Of a stretch of DNA of 64,000 bases, positions 24,384-32,108 are shown one piece after another; position 1 is the first letter of the stretch; every line of letters begins with the position of its first letter. The DNA comes from Nitrospirota bacterium. Lineage in GTDB: Bacteria; Nitrospirota; Nitrospiria; Nitrospirales; Nitrospiraceae. Made by a program: the position numbers and the translations under genes. The stretch spans positions 62,001 through 126,000 of the forward strand of contig JAUXQT010000100.1 in NCBI GenBank assembly GCA_030682135.1. The letters run 5' to 3'. The notes beneath the pieces were generated by a model. That model was not told where the DNA came from and did not search any database. It saw nothing but the letters and a program-made list of their open reading frames with translations.

Positions 24384-25616
24384 ATGTCCTTTCTCTGGCT
24401 CACCATTCTTTCCGCCCTCCGCATCCTCCGCCGCAATCCGCTGCGCGCCGGACTGACCATGCTCGGCATCATCATCGGCATCGGCGCCGTCGTGGCGATG
24501 GTCAGCCTGGGTCAGGGCGCCACCGCCTCCGTTCAAGCGGAAATCGCCAGCCTGGGCACCAATGTCCTCATCATCGTTCCGGGCGCCACGACCGTCGGCG
24601 GCGTACGGGGCGGACTCGGCACCATTTCCACGCTCACGGTCGACGATGCTGACGATATCCGGACAAAGGTCAGCTCGGTGACCACCGTCATGTATGCCAC
24701 TCGGTCCGTGCTTCAAGTCATTCGTGAGAACAAGAATTGGAGCACCGTTGTCGTCGGCACTACTCCTGAATTCACCGACATTCGAAGTTGGCCGATTGCG
24801 CAGGGGAACTTCTTCACCCAGTCGGACATGGATTCGGCCGCGAAGGTCGTCGTGCTGGGGAAAACTGCGGCTCAGAATCTGTTCGAGCCCGGCGAAGAGG
24901 TGGTGGGAGCCGAAGTACGCATCAGAAATACCCCGCTTCGTGTGATCGGAGTCCTGGCGCCGAAAGGCCAATCGATCACGGGGCAGGACCAAGACGATTT
25001 CGTGGTCCTCCCGTTTACGACGGCTGAGCGAAAAGTCATGGGCACGAAGTTTCTTGGAACCGTCGGAATCATCCTGGTCGCCACACAGACGCGCTACGAA
25101 ATCCCTGCCGTCGTCGCAGACATCAAAGAACTCTTGCGGGCCCGCCACCACCTCCCCGCCCAGGAGGAGGACGACTTCACCCTCCGCACCATGGAGGATA
25201 TCGCCAAGACCATTGCCGGCACGAGCCGCACGATGATGGTCATGCTGATGAGCATTGCCTCGATTTCACTGATCGTCGGCGGCATCGGCATCATGAATAT
25301 TCTCCTGGTGTCGGTCACGGAGCGGACGAAAGAAATCGGCCTTCGCATGGCCGTCGGCGCGAAGCGCAGGCACATCCTGCTTCAATTCCTGATCGAAGCG
25401 ATCATTATGACGGCGATCGGCGGAATCGTCGGCGTGGCTGCGGGCATCGGGGGTGCAAAACTGTTGACCACACTCGTCGGCTGGCCGACCATTATCTCTC
25501 CGGAAGCCATCGTGATCGCGTTTTTCTTTTCCCTGGTCGTCGGTGTCTTCTTCGGCCTCTATCCCGCAAACAAAGCGTCGAAGATGAACCCCATCGAAGC
25601 CTTGCACTACGAGTGA
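24384..25616 (+). CDS. MacB-like ABC permease (FtsX domain, no ATPase domain)
   Basis: 410 aa. TM1 is in LRAGLTMLGIIIGIGAVVAM. A large periplasmic MacB_PCD domain spans residues ~50-280. Three C-terminal helices follow (MLMSIASISLIVGGIGIMNI, GVAAGIGG, AIVIAFFFSLVVGVFFGLYP), with the conserved TERTKEIGLRMAVGAKRRHI loop. It is a mechanotransmitting permease. E. coli MacB carries its nucleotide-binding domain in the same chain; here it is absent and no ABC ATPase lies beside it. There is no visible Shine-Dalgarno. Confidence 0.9.
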   Translation: MSFLWLTILSALRILRRNPLRAGLTMLGIIIGIGAVVAMVSLGQGATASVQAEIASLGTNVLIIVPGATTVGGVRGGLGTISTLTVDDADDIRTKVSSVTTVMYATRSVLQVIRENKNWSTVVVGTTPEFTDIRSWPIAQGNFFTQSDMDSAAKVVVLGKTAAQNLFEPGEEVVGAEVRIRNTPLRVIGVLAPKGQSITGQDQDDFVVLPFTTAERKVMGTKFLGTVGIILVATQTRYEIPAVVADIKELLRARHHLPAQEEDDFTLRTMEDIAKTIAGTSRTMMVMLMSIASISLIVGGIGIMNILLVSVTERTKEIGLRMAVGAKRRHILLQFLIEAIIMTAIGGIVGVAAGIGGAKLLTTLVGWPTIISPEAIVIAFFFSLVVGVFFGLYPANKASKMNPIEALHYE

Positions 25617-25624
25617 GAGCCGGC

Positions 25625-26518
25625 ATGAGCATGGCGCAGAATCAGGACATCGCCGGGCGATTGCGAGAAGTTGCGCAGCTCTTGGAGGATCAGGGCGCGA
25701 ATCGCTTTCGCGTGCGAGCCTATCGTGCGGCGGCAGAGACGATCGAACGTTTGACGGCTCCCGCCGCAGAGATCGCACAACAACGGGGCACGGATGGGCT
25801 GCAGTCGTTGCCCGGCATCGGGGTGAGCCTCGCACGCTCCATTCATACCCTTGTCGTCACAGGCCGGCTGCCGATGTTGGACCGCCTGCGCGGCCACATG
25901 AACCCGATCTCACTGCTCACGTCGATTCCAGGGATCGGTCCGGCTCTCGCCCATCGGCTGCACGACGATCTGCAGATCGAAACGTTGGAACAACTGGAAA
26001 TGGCAGCGCATGACGGACGCTTAACAGAAATCGAAGGGATCGGTCCCAAAAAACTCCAGGGCATCATCGATTCCCTGACTGCACGGCTTGGACGTGTCCG
26101 ACAGAGCGCCGGCAGAATGGTTGGGCATCCAACTGCTGAACCTCCGGTGGAAGAACTCCTGGACGTGGACAGGGAATACCGCGAATCCGCCCAGGCCGGC
26201 AGCCTGCAGAAAATTGCGCCGCACCGCTTCAATCCAGAGAAAGAGGCCTGGCTGCCGATCCTCCACAGGCAACGAGGCGCCCGCCACTATACTGCGCTGT
26301 TTTCGAACAGCGCCCTGGCCCATCGACTCAAGAAAACGCAGGACTGGGTCATCCTCTACTACGATGACGATCACGGCGAACGCCAGTGCACCGTGATCAC
26401 CAGCCACCAGACTCCATTTATTGGGAAACGCATCGTACGGGGACGGGAAGAAGACTGTGCGGACTACTACCGGTCTCGTGACGCCATGACCCCAGAGGCA
26501 ACTTCTCCAAGCTCGTAA
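25625..26518 (+). CDS. Helix-hairpin-helix protein resembling the DNA polymerase X N-terminus
   Basis: About 297 aa. Residues 1-75 resemble the 8-kDa domain of family X polymerases (NQDIAGRLREVAQLLEDQGA, FRVRAYRAAAETIE). Two helix-hairpin-helix motifs follow: LQSLPGIGVSLARSI and LTSIPGIGPALAHRL, then IEGIGPKKLQGI. The polymerase palm is absent. The C-terminal ~110 residues (RFNPEKEAWLPILHRQRGAR, HYTALFSNS) are a conserved-looking domain I cannot name. It probably binds DNA. GTG 25613 is an alternative start overlapping the permease stop by 4 bp. Confidence 0.82.
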   Translation: MSMAQNQDIAGRLREVAQLLEDQGANRFRVRAYRAAAETIERLTAPAAEIAQQRGTDGLQSLPGIGVSLARSIHTLVVTGRLPMLDRLRGHMNPISLLTSIPGIGPALAHRLHDDLQIETLEQLEMAAHDGRLTEIEGIGPKKLQGIIDSLTARLGRVRQSAGRMVGHPTAEPPVEELLDVDREYRESAQAGSLQKIAPHRFNPEKEAWLPILHRQRGARHYTALFSNSALAHRLKKTQDWVILYYDDDHGERQCTVITSHQTPFIGKRIVRGREEDCADYYRSRDAMTPEATSPSS

Positions 26519-26526
26519 TGACAACG

Positions 26527-26752
26527 CGCTGGCTGCTCAAAAAGGCCGTTCTCTTCATCCGTCGTTCGTGAAGGGTCGTTCGTATCTCGTTCCTGAAAAG
26601 AGCATATAGCCAATAGCGTATGGTCCAGAATGAAGAAGGGAAGGATCTTTGCTCCCAGCTATACGCCCTTCGCCATACGCTCTTATCTCCAACGAGATAC
26701 GCTTCACGAGGGACGCTTCACGGTCTTTGGCGCTGGCGAACGTAGCAGCCTG
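26527..26752. repeat. Composite palindrome, two word families
   Basis: Outer ends GGCTGCTCAAAAAGGCCG and GAACGTAGCAGCC resemble family-1 ends. Inside are cgtcgttcgtgaagggtcg / gagatacgcttcacgag words, and innermost gcatatagccaatagcgtat / ccatacgctcttatctcc words. This is a nested arrangement about 220 bp long between the HhH and M28 peptidase genes. Confidence 0.65.
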
Positions 26753-26767
26753 CGAGGATGAGTCAAC

Positions 26768-27697
26768 ATGATCCCAATGCCAGGACAAAGCCATCAGGGG
26801 CCGCTGCCGCCGCTGACGGAGCAGCAGCGAATGCTGGGACAGGAACTCCGCTCCCACGTCCAGCAGCTCGCTGGACAGATCGGCGAGCGCAACGTCTTTC
26901 GGCAAGACAGGCTCGCCATGGCGGCGGATTATATCCGGACAACGTTCGCCCGCGACGGCTACCAGGTAGGACGACAACCCTTCGAGGTGGGGGGCATAGG
27001 CTGTGAAAATGTAGAAGCAGAAGTGCGGGGGAACCAGAGACCGGACGAGATTATTGTCATCGGCGCACATTACGACTCGGTGCAGGGAAGTCCCGGCGCC
27101 AACGATAACGCGAGCGGCGTGGCAGCGATGCTCGCCTTGGCCCGTGCCTTCGCGAAAACCCACCCGGCCCGTACCCTGCGATTTGTGGCCTTCGCCAACG
27201 AAGAGCCGCCGCTCTTTCAAACCAAATATATGGGCAGCCGCGTCTATGCCAGGCGCAGCCGCGAGCGCGGAGAAAAGATCCTCCTCATGCTCAGCCTGGA
27301 GACCATCGGATACTATTCAGACGAGCCAGGGAGCCAACACTTCCTGTTTCCCTTGAATCTCATCTATCCCTCCACCGGGAATTTCATTGCCTTCGTCAGC
27401 AACGTAGAGAATGGCTTCCTGGTGCGGCAGCTTGTGGGATCGTTTCGGCGGCAGGCGCAATTTCCCTCTGAAGGCGGAGCCCTCTGGGGTTTGGTCCCCG
27501 GCGTCGGGTGGTCGGACCATTGGGCCTTCTGGAAGGAAGGATTCCCGGCGGTGATGGTGACCGACACCGCCCTCTTCCGCTACCCGGCCTACCACTTGAA
27601 CAGCGACAGGCCCGAGTTGGTTCAATGCGACCGAATGGCGCGCGTCGTCTCCGGCCTGCAAGCCGTCATCGCAGAAATGGCACACGCACAAAAGTGA
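26768..27697 (+). CDS. M28-family zinc peptidase
   Basis: 309 aa. Metal and catalytic residues are all present: IGAHYDSVQGSP (His), GANDNASGVA (Asp, bridging), FANEEPP (Glu pair), MLSLETIGYY (Glu) and PAYHLNSD (His). M28 enzymes are co-catalytic two-zinc aminopeptidases or related cyclases. No signal peptide is visible, so it appears cytoplasmic, unlike many M28 members. GAGGATG precedes the start weakly. It stands alone between repeat arrays. Confidence 0.9.
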   Translation: MIPMPGQSHQGPLPPLTEQQRMLGQELRSHVQQLAGQIGERNVFRQDRLAMAADYIRTTFARDGYQVGRQPFEVGGIGCENVEAEVRGNQRPDEIIVIGAHYDSVQGSPGANDNASGVAAMLALARAFAKTHPARTLRFVAFANEEPPLFQTKYMGSRVYARRSRERGEKILLMLSLETIGYYSDEPGSQHFLFPLNLIYPSTGNFIAFVSNVENGFLVRQLVGSFRRQAQFPSEGGALWGLVPGVGWSDHWAFWKEGFPAVMVTDTALFRYPAYHLNSDRPELVQCDRMARVVSGLQAVIAEMAHAQK

Positions 27698-27789
27698 AAG
27701 AAAGACGGACAAGGGAAAGTAGCCAGACTATCCTTGCTTGCTTGCCCCCTTCTCCCCCTAGCATGGGACGGAATCACCTCTAAATAGGG

Positions 27790-27994
27790 AGGGCGGCCGA
27801 CCCGATCCTTAACTGCGCGCGTCCAACCATCACTACAAATGATCCCTCCGAGCTCGCTCCTTTTCTCTCCCCACCGCTGCAACCGAACGTGACACAGAAG
27901 GGGCGGCTTGGGTGAATCCAGAACTGCGCGCGTCGAACGACCACTTTCCAAAGTGGGGGTTCCGCGAGCACTGGATCACCCAGGCCGCCCCTTC
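27790..27994 (+). repeat. Hairpin array with conserved bulged core (family 2)
   Basis: One half unit (27790-27860, GAGGGCGGCCGACCCGATCC then ACTGCGCGCGTCCAACCA) is followed by the spacer motif GATCCCTCCGAGCTCGCTC. A full hairpin follows at 27897-27994 with arms AAGGGGCGGCTTGGGTGA and TCACCCAGGCCGCCCCTT. The core is CTGCGCGCGTCGAACGA ... GTTCCGCGAGCA. The same core with different but complementary arms occurs at 38.6, 38.75, 45.96 and 46.14 kb. Confidence 0.8.
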
Positions 27995-28017
27995 ATTTTC
28001 TATAGTTCGCCCCAGCC

Positions 28018-28503
28018 CTATTCTTCTGCCTGCACCCCAGCATGATAGGTGCCATACACATACACGGGGATCGACAAGTGGCCGAGATGTTTTTCCATCA
28101 ACGGTTTCACATCTTTCCAGTCGAGCCCGCCCACCCCGGTGGCCAAGCGTGGAAGCGCAACGCTCTTGAACTTCTCCGTTTCGATCGCCTTACATAACGC
28201 TTTGAGACAGTGATTCACGTTCTCGATCGTGGCCCGTCCCGGGTGCTTGGCTCCGTGACTGGCAGCCGCCTCCTGAGTAAACAGATTCACAATCCGAATG
28301 CCCCCGACCCCGGCCCAGGCCCACAATTCGCCGGCCTTGGGGCTGAACGTCTGAGAATAATGCCGGAAGTCCTTATACATCGCCGGCCACTGTTCTCTGA
28401 GCGCCAAAGCTAACCCGTTGGCGAAATTATCGTTGGGAGCAACGCCATGTGCCAACGCTTCCGCCTTCGTCAACAAAATATCCCCTGCCACTTCCTTCAA
28501 CAT
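28018..28503 (-). CDS. Macro-domain protein
   Basis: 161 aa. It starts MLKEVAGDILLTKAEALAHG (the G-D-I-L strand that binds adenine), has GVAPNDNFANGLA, then LATGVGGLDWKDV, the phosphate-binding loop typical of Appr-1''-p-processing macro domains. Such domains bind or hydrolyse ADP-ribose derivatives. GGAGGAGGACG precedes the ATG. It stands alone between two repeat regions; one candidate role is reversal of ADP-ribosylation by a toxin or by phage, but nothing nearby supports that directly. Confidence 0.88.
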   Translation of the reverse strand: MLKEVAGDILLTKAEALAHGVAPNDNFANGLALALREQWPAMYKDFRHYSQTFSPKAGELWAWAGVGGIRIVNLFTQEAAASHGAKHPGRATIENVNHCLKALCKAIETEKFKSVALPRLATGVGGLDWKDVKPLMEKHLGHLSIPVYVYGTYHAGVQAEE

Positions 28504-28632
28504 GTCGCGTCCTCCTCCGTCGAGTTAGTAATGAAGCTTTGAATCTTATCACAGAGAGAGAGATGAGTCTCCCCCGCACCCCGCGAATCGGCCTCCTGAC
28601 GATCTTCCTCTTTTCCAGGTGATTAAAGGGGC

Positions 28633-28784
28633 AGGAGTCTGTCCGAGTAATGCCATTCTGCTGCGGCCAACGATCTGCACGCGTCTGCGTCGTTCTCGAC
28701 CCGCGCTCAAGAACCGTGACCGTGAAACGAGGGTCAGCCTCGGAGCTGCGGCCGCGCAACGAATGACGACTCGGACAAACTCCT
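28633..28784. repeat. Long inverted repeat ending at the ferritin stop codon
   Basis: AGGAGTCTGTCCGAGT (28633-28648) and ACTCGGACAAACTCCT (28769-28784) pair with one mismatch. Inside, ATTCTGCTGCGGCC and GCTGCGGCCGCGCAACGAAT form a second imperfect stem. The right end overlaps the last codon of the ferritin-like gene. The arms resemble no other copy in the window. The rest of 28504-28632 shows nothing recognisable. Confidence 0.6.
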
Positions 28785-29238
28785 AGGATCGAAATGGTTG
28801 GACATCACCTGACTTACGCAACATCTTGTTCACTTCGTCGAGATGCAGCTCTTCGCCGACAATCATCTCTCGTGCATATTCTTCCAACAACACGGACTTT
28901 CCCTCGGAGACTTTCAGGAGTTCGTAATAGGCGCAGATGGCGGCCTTCTCGTGCTCCAAACTTTCCCGCAGAATATCTCCCACATCATGCTTCTCGGTTT
29001 CCAAGAGTGTCCCGATTTTCAACGATGGGTGGCCGCCGAGCAACGTAACCAGTTCCCCGGCTTTATGCGCGTGGGCAAGACTCTCGTCAGCATTACTCTT
29101 CAGCCAAGACACGATAGGAATACGGTTATACCCATAGATCATGAGGGAGTAATGCATATAGCGTACGACCCCCGCCAACTCATGCTCCATAATTTTATTG
29201 AGAATCCCAACCGCACTTTGAGTATCTTGATCGTTCAT
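28783..29238 (-). CDS. Bacterioferritin-like di-iron protein
   Basis: 151 aa four-helix bundle. The ferroxidase ligands are visible in helix pairs: MEHELAGVVRYMHYS (Glu), ADESLAHAHKAGE (Glu/His), LEHEKAAICAYYELL (Glu) and VGEELHLDEVNKML (Glu/His). No heme-ligand Met is obvious, so it may be a DPS- or Bfr-like iron store or ferroxidase. The ATG at 29238 follows CAGGAGACATCAG; the frame extends to 29334 without support. It likely protects against iron and peroxide stress. Confidence 0.88.
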   Translation of the reverse strand: MNDQDTQSAVGILNKIMEHELAGVVRYMHYSLMIYGYNRIPIVSWLKSNADESLAHAHKAGELVTLLGGHPSLKIGTLLETEKHDVGDILRESLEHEKAAICAYYELLKVSEGKSVLLEEYAREMIVGEELHLDEVNKMLRKSGDVQPFRS

Positions 29239-29520
29239 CTGATGTCTCCTGTTATACGAAGCTATTCCGCCGGAAGAAGTTGCGAATGGCATAACACCTG
29301 GCACGTCTGCTGCGGTCGGCCTTGCAGCCGGCACACCACCATCAGTCGTTCAACTGGAAACAAGTCTACTAGAAAGCCCGATGCGTATCCATCTCGTTCA
29401 ATCCCTTGAGTAACCCTTGTCATTTCTACAACTCTCCCCTATAAAATGGGCAGCCCGCAAGCTGATGAATCATCCAGCTTCCGTGACAAACCGTTTCGCC
29501 GTTGCACAGGAGAGCCCTCT

Positions 29521-29817
29521 ATGAAAATGTTGATGATCGTCTTTCGCCGATCGATTGTGGAACGCATCCATGCCCTGCTGAAGGAGTATGACGTCAACGC
29601 GTTTACTGAACTGCATAATGTCGCCGGCAGGGGAGAAACCGGCCCCAATGTTGAATTCTTCCTCTCACCGGGCCCCAACAGTATGATCCTCACTGCGGTA
29701 TCGGAACAGCTTGCCTACCGCCTCATCGAGGGGTTCACACGCTTCAAAGCGGAGCAGGGGACGGATCAGCCTAACCATGTTCACGTATTTATCCTTCCCT
29801 GCGAGCAAGCGGTCTAG
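29521..29817 (+). CDS. PII-like small regulatory protein
   Basis: 98 aa with ferredoxin-like beta-alpha-beta repeats: MKMLMIVFRRSIVERIHALL, YDVNAFTELHNVAGRGE (position of the PII T-loop, but short), MILTAVSEQLAYRLIEGFTR and HVHVFILPCEQ. It resembles PII-superfamily proteins lacking the canonical uridylylation loop (for example DUF3240-type). It probably binds a small ligand and regulates a transporter. AGGAGAG lies upstream of the ATG. The partner is not evident. Confidence 0.75.
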   Translation: MKMLMIVFRRSIVERIHALLKEYDVNAFTELHNVAGRGETGPNVEFFLSPGPNSMILTAVSEQLAYRLIEGFTRFKAEQGTDQPNHVHVFILPCEQAV

Positions 29818-29818
29818 C

Positions 29819-29940
29819 AGGATGCTGAAAAAGTCCCCCAGCGGCGTTCTCGCGTCGCTCAGAGACTCAACGTACTGAAGCGTACGCCTCGCCTCTTCGC
29901 TCGCTGCGGCCTTGCTAGACGGCCTTTTTGAGCATCCTGA
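29819..29940 (+). repeat. ~125-bp palindromic element, copy I
   Basis: Ends are CAGGATGCTGAAAAAGTCC and GGCCTTTTTGAGCATCCTG. The centre is GTACTGAAGCGTAC, another paired variant (GTAC/GTAC) of the central stem. It begins directly after the PII-like stop codon. Confidence 0.85.
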
Positions 29941-30070
29941 GGTTATTCTGCCCCCCGCACCATACGGAAGATTTCAACCATGTTTGCCGTATCAACCGAG
30001 TTTTTCCGCAGCCTGCCAGCCCAGCACACAACAAGGCGAACGAGACAACCTCATGCGTGAAAGAGGTGGG

Positions 30071-30262
30071 GATGGATTGGGCTGGATTAGTTCGGTCGAT
30101 AGCTCATCAAGGGCCAGATCTGTCGAATCCCTGCCGCCTGCTGGTCGGACGTCACCCGCTCTCGGAGAATCCCGTTCACATCACGCTCGACGAAGAAGCC
30201 TCCACATCCGAACGCCCAAGGCGAGACGACATCTCTTCGCGGCTCTGCTCTCAAGGCCGTAC
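30071..30262. repeat. ~190-bp duplicated relic, copy 1
   Basis: About 190 bp (gattagttcggtcgatagc ... cgcccaaggcgaga) are homologous to 33670-33871. On the minus strand both have a shared frame containing GILRERVT and SYxP, but differences between copies fall mostly at first and second codon positions and copy 1 is interrupted. I read it as a non-coding relic, not a gene. The rest of 29941-30322 holds nothing else recognised. Confidence 0.6.
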
Positions 30263-30322
30263 ACGGACAGGTTCTGCGCTGTTGGAGTGAAAGACCCGCC
30301 CCTACCTGAGTTCTACATCACT

Positions 30323-30682
30323 TCACTTGGCGAGGGTCCGCACATAGGCCAGCACGTCTCTGCTCTGTTTCTCCGAGAGGAGGACCTTCCAGGCCGGCAT
30401 GTTCGGTTTGCCGTCATGGATGGTCTTGAGCAAGTCGGCATCGGATTTCTTTCTGGTCGACGGTGCTGTGAGGTTAGCCGGATCCGGCCCAAGAATCCTG
30501 TATCCATCCCCTTTGCCCTGAGGCCCGTGACAACCGGCACAGTTTCTGACAAACAGTGTCTTGCCACGCGCCACGTCGCCGCTCTGAGCCTTTGGCTCCG
30601 CTTGTCCTTGCGCCACCATCCCGAATAGAAGACCGCTCACGCACCCGACCGTTGCCGCCCCGAGCATCCAACTTCTCTTCAT
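30323..30682 (-). CDS. Periplasmic c-type cytochrome, monoheme
   Basis: 119 aa. Signal peptide MKRSWMLGAATVGCVSGLLF GMVAQGQA-type. Heme motif is CAGCH (VRNCAGCHGPQGKGDG), the distal Met is in GKPNMPAWKVLLS, and the C-terminal helix is RDVLAYVRTL. Class I cytochrome c, an electron carrier in the periplasm. CAGGAGGG precedes the ATG. It is similar in plan to the cytochrome at 14107-14490 but not adjacent to any oxidase. Confidence 0.92.
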   Translation of the reverse strand: MKRSWMLGAATVGCVSGLLFGMVAQGQAEPKAQSGDVARGKTLFVRNCAGCHGPQGKGDGYRILGPDPANLTAPSTRKKSDADLLKTIHDGKPNMPAWKVLLSEKQSRDVLAYVRTLAK

Positions 30683-30996
30683 AACATTCCCTCCTGTTCG
30701 CGACTGCGTTACCGACTGAATGCAATCTGAGCCCTGCCTCGAATGTAGTGGCAGTGTCGAGCGGGTCTGCTGTGCGACAGCAGCAGGCGCTCGTTCACCG
30801 ACTCAGTCCGTTGCAGACCAGCCGGACAGACACCAGAAACTCCGATCGCCTGAACCCGGGCCTTCCCTGACTTTCCTACAGAACAGTACCCCATCGGAAG
30901 GTGAGGCTCAACATCTGTGGAGAGGAGTCGGAGCCAAAAGAACAGAAACCGCGACGTGCAAAGTCGCAATGGCCCGCTACACCACTCCGCGCAGAA
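30683..30996. other. Intergenic stretch, no recognised element
   Basis: 314 bp between two minus-strand genes. Short open frames on both strands lack ribosome-binding sites and recognisable motifs. It holds the cytochrome gene's promoter region. No palindrome of the window's families was seen. Confidence 0.4.
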
Positions 30997-31593
30997 TCAG
31001 GGGCCAAGGGGCGCATTCGACGGATCGATATCTTCTAGTCGTCCCGTGCAGAAACGACGAACCGGATCGTCGAGTGAATCCGGGTCGCCATCGTCCCACA
31101 AGACCGACCGGACGTTCCAGCGGACAATGGGATAGAACACCAACATCATCGGTGAAGCTGCCAACGTGCCCAGCGTGGAGTACAGCATCTCGTCTTCGTC
31201 GAGACGCGTCTGCACACGACGGGACACCCTGCGGTACCAGTCAACCGATTGACGATACCCAGCCCGCCGATCGATGAGCCTCTGGTAGAGATCATCCTCC
31301 ATCCTGCGGGGATTGGTTTCGGCAACGGTCCCGGCTTCAACCGGGCTTGTAGGGATAGACAGATCCGTAGTGCCGCCATTGTCGGCAAGGTAGGACAGCG
31401 GAGGAGATCGCCTTGCAGTCGAGGAGCGGGCCTTCCAGGCAACTCGCCAATCGGCTTCGAGCGAGTCGAGTTCTTCCTGAGACTGCCACACCTCCAACAT
31501 GAGGCTTCCAAGGCAGTGCACCTCGCGCGTGCGTGTAGAAGAAGCGCAACCCACGGCGAGACTCGCCAGGATGATGAGGAGGAACGTTCGCAT
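30997..31593 (-). CDS. Putative lipoprotein with one C-terminal hydrophobic segment
   Basis: 198 aa. MRTFLLIILASLAVGCASST has a lipobox (LAVGC). A charged helical region follows (LYQRLIDRRAGYRQSVDWYR), then a hydrophobic segment LGTLAASPMMLVFYPIV. No known domain recognised. It is probably anchored to the inner leaflet of the outer membrane or to the inner membrane. It stands alone. Confidence 0.75.
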   Translation of the reverse strand: MRTFLLIILASLAVGCASSTRTREVHCLGSLMLEVWQSQEELDSLEADWRVAWKARSSTARRSPPLSYLADNGGTTDLSIPTSPVEAGTVAETNPRRMEDDLYQRLIDRRAGYRQSVDWYRRVSRRVQTRLDEDEMLYSTLGTLAASPMMLVFYPIVRWNVRSVLWDDGDPDSLDDPVRRFCTGRLEDIDPSNAPLGP

Positions 31594-31819
31594 GCACCCC
31601 TCTTACGAACACGATGTCGTGCCTCACTCTACGCTCGACAACGGCAAGCCGCAAACCAGGGAGGGCGAAGATGCCCTCATGGACATATCCCATATATCGG
31701 ACATGACCGAAACAGGTTGAGATAACTCAAGAATGTGCCTTGCACACTGGTCAAGCGCCATCCACGATCTATGTCGAGAGAGCCTTGTTCGACAGAAGAA
31801 CTTTGACTAGAGTAGGGCT

Positions 31820-31969
31820 ATGAGCGATGTGGAGTGGCTGGCAGTCATCATGTCAGGCAGCCTGCTGATTGCGCTCGGCTGGCAGTGGTACCGGCGACGC
31901 CGCGCGGCCAAGTCGGCGGATGAGTTGCTGGCCGACGTGCTCAAGAGTAAGGATGCGTTCCACCGGTAA
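31820..31969 (+). CDS. Small single-pass membrane protein, 49 aa
   Basis: It reads MSDVEWLAVIMSGSLLIALG then WQWYRRRRAAKSADELLADV: one N-terminal helix followed by a basic stop-transfer cluster and a charged tail. The topology obeys the positive-inside rule. Only a weak AGTAGGG precedes the ATG. It lies 140 bp upstream of the aldehyde dehydrogenase gene. Function unknown. Confidence 0.5.
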   Translation: MSDVEWLAVIMSGSLLIALGWQWYRRRRAAKSADELLADVLKSKDAFHR

Positions 31970-32108
31970 TCGCTCACGTCTGCGAACATCTCAACCCCCT
32001 CGCGCGATCATCACCCTATTCCCGTTCATGTATTATAATAAAGTGTCTCTGCCCTCGGTTCTACGCATCTGACAGAGCCGCAATATACATCCGGAGAGGA
32101 GGAACACC

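Noticed and set aside
27790..27994. Family-2 hairpins as integron attC sites or a CRISPR array
   Set aside because: The bulged palindromic core recalls attC, but the required RYYYAAC/GTTRRRY core boxes are not at the ends and no cassettes or integrase are present. Unit spacing is irregular and there are no regular spacers, so it is not CRISPR.
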